Below, in pieces: positions 1-7,600 of a stretch of DNA of 14,713 bases. Each line of letters begins with the position of its first letter. The stretch's first letter is position 1. The stretch lies in contig CAKSPP010000015.1 of assembly GCA_934481505.1 (NCBI GenBank), positions 1-14,713 on the forward strand. The letters are read 5' to 3'. Origin of the DNA: an uncultured Eubacteriales bacterium (GTDB lineage Bacteria > Bacillota > Clostridia > Oscillospirales > UBA644). A program made the translations under genes and the position numbers. The notes below the pieces were generated by a model. The model made no database searches, was not told where the DNA came from, and saw only the letters and a program-made list of their open reading frames with translations.

Positions 1-379
1 TAACGGTATAGGGCGACATTCCGGTGTCGACAAAAAAACCGTAGACGACGGCGATAACGGCGACCGCCGCGGAATAGACAAAGCCTATTTTTATGTAGTG
101 GTTTTTCGTTGCGGCGAGAATACTGTTTATCGAATTTTTGTCGTGGGTCGCGACGGGCTTCAATAGTGCCTGCGAGGTCGCGAGCCCGACGCCGGCTTCT
201 AAAAGACAGAGATAGGTGAATATCTGTTTTATCGTCGAGAGAACGCCGTTTACCGAAGAACCGAAGTTTTCGATATACAGCCTCGGCAAAAGAAAGCCTA
301 TCGCTATGGTGATTATCTGGCAAAGCACTACCGACAGCAGATTGAATTTAATTTTCTTTGATTTCGATTGCGGTTTCAC
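1..379 (-). CDS. Polysaccharide flippase-like membrane protein (partial, N-terminal part only)
   Basis: About 126 N-terminal residues are visible; the gene runs off the left edge. The GTG start at 377-379 is chosen because AAGAAGG lies about 6 bases upstream, and the GTG begins only 14 bases after the stop of the acyltransferase gene, so the two are probably cotranscribed. After a basic N-terminus (VKPQSKSKK) comes a hydrophobic helix at about residues 14-32 ending in LLPRLYIENFG, then SSVNGVLSTIKQIFTYLCLL and EAGVGLATSQALLKPV, then another helix near 103-120. An early helix followed by a conserved glycine/glutamate-rich LLEAGVGLA-type segment resembles Wzx/MATE-like lipid-linked oligosaccharide flippases in the inner membrane. 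By family knowledge these move undecaprenyl-linked glycan units outward. The substrate cannot be told and the C-terminal half is not in the window. Confidence 0.7.
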   Translation of the reverse strand, partial: MKPQSKSKKIKFNLLSVVLCQIITIAIGFLLPRLYIENFGSSVNGVLSTIKQIFTYLCLLEAGVGLATSQALLKPVATHDKNSINSILAATKNHYIKIGFVYSAAVAVIAVVYGFFVDTGMSPYTV

Positions 380-393
380 TTGAAGCCTTCTTT

Positions 394-1443
394 TCAGTAG
401 ATTTTTTTAAGAAAAGCGAGTTTTTTTGTTCGTGACGCAAAAACTATCGCTGTGGATATTGCGATTGTCGTAATAAAAACTATCGAGAATAAAAGCGGCG
501 AACTCATTTTCCGTCCGCGAAAAACAATATGTATTATCTCCGTCGGTATCATATGCGTGAAATAAATAAGGGAGCTGTAAGGTCGGAGAAATTTGATTTT
601 CTTCATGCCGATTTTCGAATTTATGCAGAGCGTCAGTTTGAGAAGACAATATGCCGCGGGAATGAGAAAAATATACATGTCGTAATGAAGCTGCCAACCC
701 ATTTTCGAAACAAAGGCAAATTCGCAGCCGAGAAGAAACATCGAAACAACAAATTCCGCCGCAGCTCTTTTCGCACTTCCGAGTTTTTCTCTTTGCGAAA
801 GCTTTGCTCCGAGGGCGATAAAAATTACACCTTCGAAAACGCCGTTGCGGGTCGTGACGATAAAGTCGTGGAACGCTTTGACCGCGTTTTTGAAACCGTC
901 GGGAAACGGAATCTGCGAAACAAGCCCGAAATAGCTCTGTCCGCAAAGACCTATGCAGTAAAGAATAACGCCGATAAAAAGGACGGTGTTGAGACTTACT
1001 CCGCGTTTTAAGAGAAAATAGACTATCGCCACGGCGACTATCGTTGCGGGAAGATACCACAAAAAGCCGAAGCCCGCGGAGAAAATCATATTTTTCGTCC
1101 AGTTAAGAAAAATTCCGAATCCCTGTGCCGGTGTTTTGCTCCAATGTATCTGCAAAGCTGTAAAAGGGAAATAGACCGCCGACCAGATGAGGTAAAGGGA
1201 AAGAATTCTTTTCAGATATTTTTTCACGGCGTTTCCGTCCGGCTTTTTTATATCCGTTTTCCCGAAAAGCAAAAAGCCCGAAGAAATAAAGAAAAACGGT
1301 ACAGCAATTCTGCTTATGTAATTAACCAAAAGCGAATTAAGCGTACCGTTTACCGATTCGAGAGGCGATGTGTGGATGAAAACTATCAACACAGCACATA
1401 TGATTTTGACTATATCTATTGCCGAATAATATTTTTTTTTCAT
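394..1443 (-). CDS. Acyltransferase-3 family integral membrane protein
   Basis: A 349-residue multi-pass membrane protein, usual for acyltransferase-3 (OafA/WecH-type) proteins, which transfer acyl groups, often acetyl, onto surface sugars. The first helix carries the family's basic-x10-His signature as K13-x10-H24 (DIVKIICAVLIVFIH), followed by the FFFISSGFLLF segment typical of the second membrane region; further hydrophobic segments extend to the end. A late YFTHMIP segment matches the family's usual C-terminal IYLIH-like helix. Start choice: ATG at 1443 begins directly with MKKKYYSAIDIVKI, like relatives, after GGTGGAGAG; an in-frame ATG at 1476 would add MPRRKTAFGGE and has only a weak GGA. 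The flippase-like gene follows after 14 bases, suggesting an operon acting on exported glycan. The acyl acceptor is unknown. Confidence 0.85.
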   Translation of the reverse strand: MKKKYYSAIDIVKIICAVLIVFIHTSPLESVNGTLNSLLVNYISRIAVPFFFISSGFLLFGKTDIKKPDGNAVKKYLKRILSLYLIWSAVYFPFTALQIHWSKTPAQGFGIFLNWTKNMIFSAGFGFLWYLPATIVAVAIVYFLLKRGVSLNTVLFIGVILYCIGLCGQSYFGLVSQIPFPDGFKNAVKAFHDFIVTTRNGVFEGVIFIALGAKLSQREKLGSAKRAAAEFVVSMFLLGCEFAFVSKMGWQLHYDMYIFLIPAAYCLLKLTLCINSKIGMKKIKFLRPYSSLIYFTHMIPTEIIHIVFRGRKMSSPLLFSIVFITTIAISTAIVFASRTKKLAFLKKIY

Positions 1444-1514
1444 CTCTCCACCGAACGCCGTTTTTCGCCGCGGCATTTTTTCCGTATCTCTTATTTATTA
1501 TATAATACTTTACA

Positions 1515-1543
1515 AATATACAGCAAAATCGACAAAAAGTCAA
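1515..1543 (-). promoter_or_regulatory. Sigma-A-type promoter for the acyltransferase/flippase unit
   Basis: Read on the minus strand, TTGACT (1538-1543) and TATATT (1515-1520) are separated by exactly 17 bases. The predicted start near 1508 gives a short leader before either candidate start codon (1476 or 1443). Found by eye only. Confidence 0.5.
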
Positions 1544-1548
1544 GCGTT

Positions 1549-1594
1549 TTTACATTTTCTTATAGACATTTAATAATTTTTATGCTATTATAAT
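1549..1594 (+). promoter_or_regulatory. Candidate promoter(s) for the plus-strand acyltransferase pair
   Basis: Two overlapping candidates are visible. TTTACA (1549-1554), 17 bases, AATAAT (1572-1577) has ideal spacing. A perfect TATAAT (1589-1594) has only TAGACA (1563-1568) upstream, with a long 20-base spacer. Either would give a short leader before the RBS at 1611-1615. The site is back to back with the minus-strand promoter at 1515-1543. Confidence 0.4.
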
Positions 1595-1622
1595 ACATAT
1601 TCGGAGAGAAAGGAGCGTTTTT

Positions 1623-2624
1623 GTGAAGAGAGATAAACTTGCCGACGCCTTAAAAGGGTACGCCTGTCTCTTGGTCGTTTTGGGGCATGTTATGATCGGA
1701 ATTCGGACTGCGGGCGGCAGTATTCCGTTTTTTGCCGAAACCGCGGAAACTTTTATCTGGTCTTTTCATATCGACCTTTTCATGTTCCTTTCGGGGTATG
1801 TTTATTCGGTTACCGGGGGCTTCAAAAGCAAGGGCGGAAAACTTAAATTTTTAGGAAACAAACTTCTCAATCTCGGCGTTCCTTATTTCGTTTTTTCAAG
1901 CTTATATATCGCTGTGAACAGCCTTATTCCGGGCGTAAACATTCCCTATTCCCTTACCGATATTCTGTTTCTGTGGAAAACTCCCGTCGCTCAATATTGG
2001 TTTTTATACGCCCTTTTCTGGCTCTTCGTTTTCTGGACGGTGCTTCCCGATAAAATCCCGAATTACATAAAGACCGCAGGGCTTTACGCGGTGTTCGTAA
2101 TCTTAAAAATTTCGGGCGTGAATATGGGATTTCTCGACTCGTCAATGAACTGCGTTCTGGCGTTCGGTCTCGGCACCTGCTTAAAATCGCTTTCGGTTGA
2201 AAAAATACCGACTTTTGCCCGTGTCGGAATTGTGATTTTACATCTCGTTTCGGCTGTTGTCATTATAAAAACGGGAATTGTAAATTATCTTTTCGTCGAC
2301 GATCTGCTTACGGTTTTCGGAATTTTCTCGTCGGTATGTTTTATTTATACTTTGCCGAAAATTTCCGCCGTCAGCCGTTTTCTCGATTTTATCTGCACAT
2401 ATTCGTTTCAGATATATCTTCTGCATACGTTCTTTACCGCAGCCGTAAGAATTCTCTTGATAAAATTCGGTATCGCAAGTTACGCGGTAAATATTGCGGC
2501 AGGACTTATTTTCGGAATATTTTTACCCGTCGTTATCGCCAAGATCGCGGCACTTACGCCGTATCTCGATTTCTTCTTTGCCCCTGCCCGTTCGATAAAA
2601 AAAATGAGGAGGAAAACAGTATGA
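1623..2624 (+). CDS. Acyltransferase-3 family integral membrane protein
   Basis: A 333-residue multi-pass membrane protein starting at GTG 1623, supported by AGGAG (1611-1615) seven bases upstream. The first helix carries the acyltransferase-3 basic-x10-His pattern as K11-x10-H22 (ALKGYACLLVVLGHVM); it is followed by SFHIDLFMFLSGYVYS, the usual second motif with FLSGY. Near the C-terminus SFQIYLLHTFF matches the family's late IYLLH helix. The last residues (ARSIKKMRRK) are strongly basic, consistent with a cytoplasmic tail. By family knowledge the protein acylates an exported sugar or lipid-linked glycan. The stop overlaps the next start as ATGA, so translation of the two is probably coupled. 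The acceptor and acyl group cannot be deduced. Confidence 0.85.
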   Translation: MKRDKLADALKGYACLLVVLGHVMIGIRTAGGSIPFFAETAETFIWSFHIDLFMFLSGYVYSVTGGFKSKGGKLKFLGNKLLNLGVPYFVFSSLYIAVNSLIPGVNIPYSLTDILFLWKTPVAQYWFLYALFWLFVFWTVLPDKIPNYIKTAGLYAVFVILKISGVNMGFLDSSMNCVLAFGLGTCLKSLSVEKIPTFARVGIVILHLVSAVVIIKTGIVNYLFVDDLLTVFGIFSSVCFIYTLPKISAVSRFLDFICTYSFQIYLLHTFFTAAVRILLIKFGIASYAVNIAAGLIFGIFLPVVIAKIAALTPYLDFFFAPARSIKKMRRKTV

Positions 2625-3673
2625 CCGAAAGAAATTACGGAATAGACCTTCTGCGGCTCGTGCTTATGTATATGGTCTGTATCCTTCATGTTCTCGGCAG
2701 GGGAGGGATTCTCGCCTTAGGCTCGTCTGTCGGAAAAATCGAATGCGCCGTCTTTATGCTTATTGAAACCTTCGCTTATTTCGCGGTCGACGCGTTTGCT
2801 ATTATCAGCGGCTATATGGCGTCTTACGACAAGCCCTTAAAGCCTCGAAAACTTATCGGACTGTGGTTTCAGGTGTTCTTTTATTCCTTTGTCGTTACCG
2901 CAATTTTTGCGGCGGCAGGGCTTTATTCCGACTTCTCGAAAATCGCGGTCTGCCGTGCGGCTTTGCCCGTAACTTTCGGGACGTTCTGGTATTTCACCTC
3001 GTATTTCGCCGTGTTTTTATTCGCCCCGATCATAAACAGGTTTATTTCCGACATGAGCGAAAATACGGCCAAAAAGATATTTATCGTGTTTTTCCTTATT
3101 TTTTCCGTTGCCGAATCGGTGAATTTCGCCTTCAAAACGGCGGGCGGATATTCCGGGATATGGCTTATCGTTCTCTATATCCTCGGCGCTTCGGCGAAGA
3201 AAGCGAACCTCTTTGCCGAAAAGAAAACGTGGATATTGATATTGTTTTCGGTTCTGTGTCTTACCGCTACGTGGCTTTTGTTTATTTTTGCGAAAGCGGA
3301 CAGGTTTCTGTCATACGTGTCTCCGACAATGACCCTGCCCGCGCTTCTGACCGTTATCGTTTTCTCCCGCATGAAGATAAAGGGGAAAATCGTTTCGAAA
3401 ATTTCGCCGCTTGCGTTCGGCATATATTTATTCCAGCTGAGTCCCGCGGTCTGGGCTCTTCTCTACGGGGCGACGGCAAAACTGCTTTCCGAAAATTCTG
3501 CGGTTGCCGTCCTGCAGGTCTTTCTCTTTTCGGCGATCCTCTGGACGGCGGGTCTTCTCGTCGATTTTATAAGGTCGCTGCTTTTCAGGCTCCTGCACAT
3601 TAAAGAGTTTTCGGCGTTTCTCGAAAAAGTCGCGGACAGAGGTATTCGCCGCCTTTTTCCGATATTGAAATAA
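2621..3673 (+). CDS. Acyltransferase-3 family integral membrane protein
   Basis: A 350-residue membrane protein. The frame stays open upstream to 2336, but the real start is ATG 2621: it has a perfect AGGAGG (2607-2612) eight bases upstream, overlaps the previous stop as ATGA, and gives the standard family N-terminus MTERNYGIDLLRLVLMYMV. The signature is R12-x10-H23; then AYFAVDAFAIISGYMAS is the second motif. Oddly, the late helix reads AFGIYLFQLSP, with Gln where this family commonly has His (compare IYLLH in the preceding gene); this residue is not the R-x10-H active-site His, so activity may be retained with altered specificity. A hairpin terminator follows two bases after the stop. Likely works with its upstream partner on a surface glycan; the substrate is unknown. 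Confidence 0.85.
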   Translation: MTERNYGIDLLRLVLMYMVCILHVLGRGGILALGSSVGKIECAVFMLIETFAYFAVDAFAIISGYMASYDKPLKPRKLIGLWFQVFFYSFVVTAIFAAAGLYSDFSKIAVCRAALPVTFGTFWYFTSYFAVFLFAPIINRFISDMSENTAKKIFIVFFLIFSVAESVNFAFKTAGGYSGIWLIVLYILGASAKKANLFAEKKTWILILFSVLCLTATWLLFIFAKADRFLSYVSPTMTLPALLTVIVFSRMKIKGKIVSKISPLAFGIYLFQLSPAVWALLYGATAKLLSENSAVAVLQVFLFSAILWTAGLLVDFIRSLLFRLLHIKEFSAFLEKVADRGIRRLFPILK

Positions 3674-3674
3674 A

Positions 3675-3705
3675 AAAAAGCGGACTGCCAAACAGTCCGC
3701 TTTTT
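3675..3705. terminator. Bidirectional intrinsic terminator between the acyltransferase gene and sigG
   Basis: GCGGACTG (3680-3687) and CAGTCCGC (3693-3700) pair perfectly around a five-base CCAAA loop. The stem is extended by A-runs on the left and T-runs on the right, so each strand reads a GC stem followed by a U-tract. It sits directly after the plus-strand acyltransferase stop and downstream of the convergent minus-strand sigG, and can serve both. Confidence 0.9.
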
Positions 3706-3716
3706 GATATATCAGG

Positions 3717-3734
3717 TGTCCTTTTTATGGGACA
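3717..3734. repeat. Short inverted repeat downstream of sigG
   Basis: TGTCC (3717-3721) and GGACA (3730-3734) flank an 8-base spacer in the interval between the terminator and the sigG stop. It has no clear U-tract, so it is not called a terminator. It lies just upstream of the plus-strand promoter-like sequence at 3743-3771 and could be a small hairpin or protein site, or chance. Confidence 0.25.
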
Positions 3735-3742
3735 TAATTCAG

Positions 3743-3771
3743 TTGACTTTGAAGCTCGTTTATGGTAGAAT
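3743..3771 (+). promoter_or_regulatory. Sigma-A-type promoter pointing antisense into sigG
   Basis: TTGACT (3743-3748), a 17-base spacer ending TGG, and TAGAAT (3766-3771) form an extended -10 promoter on the plus strand. Predicted initiation near 3778 falls inside the last codons of sigG on the opposite strand; the next plus-strand gene is addB at 4639. It would make either a sigG antisense RNA or a long leader for addBA. Recognition is by eye; there is no expression evidence. Confidence 0.4.
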
Positions 3772-3773
3772 TT

Positions 3774-4541
3774 TCACAGATAGTTTTTAATCTGCGAAAG
3801 TGCACTCTTTTCGAGGCGGGAGACCTGAGCTTGCGAAATTCCTATCTGCTTTGCGACCTCGGTCTGCGTTTTGCCGCCGTAAAACCGCAGCGATAAAATG
3901 TTCTTTTCTCTTTCCGAAAGGGAAGCGACCGCCTGCTTTATCGAAATTTCTTCGATCCAGCCCGAATCGGTTTCCTTTTTGTCGCGGATCTGATCCATGA
4001 TATAGAGCGAATCGCTGTCGTCGTTATAAACGGGGTCGAAAAGCGAAACGGGGTCGACGATTGCTTCCATTGCGACAACGACGTCCCGCCGCGGCAGCGA
4101 AAGTTCCTTTGCTATCTCCTCCGCCGTCGGGTCTCTTTGCAGTTTTTTCTGCATTTCTTCTTTTACCGAAAGAGCCTTATAGGCGGTGTCTCTCATCGAG
4201 CGGCTCACTCTTACGGCGTTGTTGTCCCGAAGATATCTGCGTATTTCCCCGATAATCATCGGCACGGCGTAGGTCGAGAATTTTACGTTCTGCGTAACAT
4301 CGAAATTGTCGAGGGCTTTTATAAGACCTATGCAACCTATCTGAAAGAGGTCGTCTGCACTTTCGCCTCTGCCGGAAAACCGCTTGATAACGCTTAAAAC
4401 AAGCTTTAAGTTTCCGGTTAAAAACTCTTCTCTTGCGGCGGTGTCGCCCGACTTTATCTTTTTTAACAGTGCTTCCTTTTCCTTTTCGGAAAGGACTTTT
4501 ATTTCGGAGGTATTAACTCCGCATATTTCAACTCTGTTCAT
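3774..4541 (-). CDS. sigG: RNA polymerase sporulation-specific sigma factor SigG
   Basis: A 255-residue protein that is clearly the late forespore sigma factor, close to the roughly 260 residues of the Bacillus protein. The N-terminus MNRVEICGVNTSEIKVLS is the SigG hallmark. Sigma-70 region 2 follows (NLKLVLSVIKRF, DDLFQIGCIGLIKALDNFD, FSTYAVPMIIGEIRRYLRD), then region 3 (RDPTAEEIAKEL, DPVSLFDPVYND) and a region 4 helix-turn-helix at about 225-247 (KTQTEVAKQIGISQAQVSRL). After engulfment SigG directs forespore genes such as those for small acid-soluble proteins and germination receptors. ATG 4541 is chosen for GGAG eight bases upstream and the family N-terminus; the longer open frame to 4709 would run through the promoter and into addB. 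In many Firmicutes sigG follows spoIIGA-sigE; here the upstream neighbour is divergent addB. Confidence 0.97.
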   Translation of the reverse strand: MNRVEICGVNTSEIKVLSEKEKEALLKKIKSGDTAAREEFLTGNLKLVLSVIKRFSGRGESADDLFQIGCIGLIKALDNFDVTQNVKFSTYAVPMIIGEIRRYLRDNNAVRVSRSMRDTAYKALSVKEEMQKKLQRDPTAEEIAKELSLPRRDVVVAMEAIVDPVSLFDPVYNDDSDSLYIMDQIRDKKETDSGWIEEISIKQAVASLSEREKNILSLRFYGGKTQTEVAKQIGISQAQVSRLEKSALSQIKNYL

Positions 4542-4581
4542 TTCCTTATCTCCCGTTTTTTTGTTGACTGATAGGAAATGA

Positions 4582-4610
4582 CTGACTTTATCTATTATTT
4601 CCGATATTTT
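4582..4610 (+). promoter_or_regulatory. Weak candidate promoter for addBA
   Basis: CTGACT (4582-4587), 17 bases, TATTTT (4605-4610) is the best local plus-strand candidate before addB, with a predicted leader of about 20 bases. Each hexamer matches consensus at only four of six positions. It would overlap the sigG promoter face to face. The alternative is that addBA is driven from 3743-3771. Confidence 0.25.
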
Positions 4611-4622
4611 ACGGACGTATAC
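4593..4622 (-). promoter_or_regulatory. Sigma-F-type forespore promoter for sigG
   Basis: On the minus strand GTATA (4618-4622), a 15-base spacer and GGAAATAATA (4593-4602) match at every position the sigma-F consensus as I know it (GYATA, then GGnRAnAHTR). The -10 also partly fits sigma-G (CATnnTA), allowing autoregulation. The leader would be about 45 bases. In Bacillus subtilis sigG is likewise transcribed first by sigma-F, so the match has an independent biological expectation. Confidence 0.65.
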
Positions 4623-4638
4623 CTTTACGGAGGAAAAA

Positions 4639-7600
4639 ATGAAAGATTTTAACATCGTTTTCGGCGGTTTCGGAAGCGGAAAAACCTGCGAAATAATGAA
4701 GAGGGTCAAACTCTCCGCCGAGGCTCTTGCAAAAAGAAAAGCAAAGGGCGTCTGCGGCAGGGTTTATGTGCTTGTCCCCGACCAATATACCCTCGCCGTC
4801 GAACGGCTTTATATGTCGTATCTCGGCGAAAAACTGATGGTCTATGTCCGCGTTTTTTCCTTTAAGCGTTTTTGTCTTCTGGCTCTTCGTCAGAGCGGAA
4901 GAGAAAGCGACGTATCTCTTACCGATGTCGGCAGGAATATCCTTGCTTTGCAGGCGGTCGACAGCGTTTCTCCGGGGTTTGAATATTACCCGAAAGGCTA
5001 TAAAAACGTAAAATTCACCTCTCTTCTCTGCGATATTTTCAGAAACTTGAAAAGCAGGGGAGTATCTCCCGAATATTTTTACGAGGTCGGAAAAACCGCC
5101 GAAGACAAAAAAATAACCGATATCGCCCTTGCTTACGGGGCGTATACGGGGCTTTTTTCGGAAGAATATTTCGACCCCGACGACCTGCATCTTTCCGCCG
5201 CCGAAGAAATTGAAAAAGACGGCGTTTTTTCGGATGCCGAAATTTTTGTCGACGGCTTCAAAACCTTTAACGCCAAGGAAAGAGAGGTTATTCTCTCTCT
5301 TTATAAATCGGGAGCCGAGGTCACTGTTTCCGCTCTTTCCGACGGGAAATTCAGGGCGGAAAGCGACAGCCCGATGTGGGGCGTTGAGAAAAACGAAAGA
5401 CAGCTCATTTCAAAAATAAAAAAATGCGGCGGAAAGATAAACGCAACCGTTCTTTCCGACGCGAAAAGATTTGTTACCGAAGACCTTTCTTTTCTCGCAA
5501 AAAACATTTTCGAAGAAGACTCAACGCCTTATGAAAAGATGCCCGAAAACATTTCTGTCTATCGTGCGTCCGACCTTTTCGACGAGGTCGAATATGCCGC
5601 TTCCCAAATTTCAAAACTCGTAAGAGAGGGTTATTCCTATTCCGATATCGCGGTAACCGCAAGGGATATCGACACTTATTCGGGAATAATCGAACCCGTC
5701 TTTTCCGAATACGGAATTCCTGTTTTCTATCATAAAAAAACGCCCGTAAAGCAGAAGTCTCCGATGACGTTTATTTTGTCGGTTATTTCCTCTTTTGTCG
5801 ACGGCTATAATAACGAAAACATTCTTTCGGCGTTCAAAACGGGCTTTATTACCGACGACGCCGACTCGGTTTCTCTTCTCGAACGCTATTTTTACAAATG
5901 GCCTTACGCCGCAAAAGATTTTGCCCGTCCTTTTACGAAAAGTCCGTCGGGTTTTATCACCGAAAAAATGAAAGAAGAAGAGATTGCCGCCGATAAAGAA
6001 AAGCTTGAAAAATTAAACGGACTTCGCGAACGGTTCGTTGAGACCGTCTCGGTTTTTGCCGCCGCAGGAAAAAGAAACACGGTAAGAAACTACGCCAAGG
6101 CTCTTTACGAAGTTATGACCTTTGTGAATATGCCCGAAAAGATTGAAAAAATCGCCGATTTCTACCGCGATTTCGACGAACACGCCCTTTACGCCGAACA
6201 GCTCAGGGTCTATGACCTTATAATAAAAATGCTCGACGAAACGGTTTTTGTCAGCGGCGACTGCGAAATTTCCGCCGAGGATTTCCGCTCGGTCTTTCTT
6301 TCCGCTGCCGAAAACACCGATATCGCGATTTTGCCGACATCTCTTGACAGGGTTGTTGCCGGAACGGTTGCTATGATCCCGTTTATGTCGCAGAAAGCCG
6401 TCTTTATTTTGGGCTGCTCCGACAGGACTTTCCCGAGAGAAGTCGAGGGTGACGCTCTGTTCTCCGAAAAGGAACTCGAACTTCTTGCGGCAAAAGATAT
6501 CGAACTCGGAAAAACGCTTGACGAAAAGGTAAATTACGAAAAATTCCTCTTTTCGCTCGCGACGTCCGCCGCAAGCGAAAAATGCTATCTTTCCCACCCG
6601 TTAAAGGGTCTCGGAACCGACGCCGCGGGCGAATATCTTGCCCGAATTCTTAAAATTTTTCCCTCGCTTAAAGTGAAAATGCCGCCGTCTGTTGTCGGAT
6701 ATTCGGGAGAGGAAGAAAGAATAGTAAACGACCGCACCGCCTTTTCTTTCTATTCGAAAACCGCGTCTCATTCCGTAGCTTCGTATCTTTCGGATACTTC
6801 CTTTGCACCTTTCCTTGAAAATAAAGAAGACGGAAAAGAAACGATTTCTCCCGAAAATTCCGAACGGCTTTTCGGAAAGGATATCTATCTTTCGCCGTCA
6901 AACACCGATAAATATGCGAAATGTCCCTATTCGTTTTTCCTTGAATACGGACTTAAAATAAGACCCGACGAAAGGGCGGAACTCTCTTCGAGAGAACTCG
7001 GAAATATCGTTCATAAAGGGCTTGAAAAGCTGCTTGATGCCGCCGAAAAAGACCCCGGAAACATCTCCCGCCTTATTTCGGAATTCGAAAAGGAAGAACT
7101 TGAATTTCTCTTCGGCAACACTCCCGTTTCGGATAATTTCAAGGCTCATTTCCGCAACATAATGAAGAAACTCGAAAGAACTCTCAGAAGGCTTGTCGAA
7201 GAAAAAAGGCGTTCGTCTTTTGAAACGTTCGCTTTCGAAAAAAGAGTCGGAAGAGGAAAAGACGACATCCCGACGGTTGTCCTGCCGCTTTCTTCGGGGA
7301 GTGTGGCGATGGGCGGAATTGCCGACAGAATAGATGTTTTCCACGGCGAAAAGGGCGACTGGTTCAGGGTGCTTGACTATAAAACCGGGGATAAAAAATA
7401 CGACGAAAAGAAAATCGAAATCGGGATAGATATGCAGCTTCTGATGTATCTCTGTGCGATTGTCGAAAGCCGCGGAAAAGCCCTGCCGGCGGGCGTTTCA
7501 TATATCAGGGCAAACCCGAAGCCCGTTTCGGTTTCACGGTATGCTGCGGAGGCAGTCCGCGAAAAGGCTATAAAGGAAAGCTACGGCAAAAAAGGACTCG

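Noticed and set aside
529..1593. Plus-strand open frames opposite the first acyltransferase (529-1011, 1144-1593)
   Set aside because: The minus frame encodes a coherent multi-pass membrane protein with family motifs. The plus frames are charged sequences with no motif or RBS.
2336..2620. N-terminal extension of the third acyltransferase to 2336
   Set aside because: This stretch lies wholly inside the preceding acyltransferase gene, is basic and non-membrane in character, and ATG 2621 has a perfect AGGAGG and an ATGA overlap.
3800..4397. Small plus-strand open frames opposite sigG (3800-4000, 4061-4255, 4137-4397)
   Set aside because: They are shadows of the well-conserved sigG frame without good ribosome binding sites. 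If the plus strand is transcribed here, an untranslated antisense RNA is more likely.
4564..4593. TTGACT at 4564-4569 as the -35 of addB
   Set aside because: No acceptable -10 lies 16-19 bases downstream; the best hexamers match only three of six positions.
4542..4709. N-terminal extension of sigG to 4709
   Set aside because: The extension would cross the sigma-F-type promoter and the addB start. ATG 4541 has an RBS and gives the conserved SigG N-terminus.
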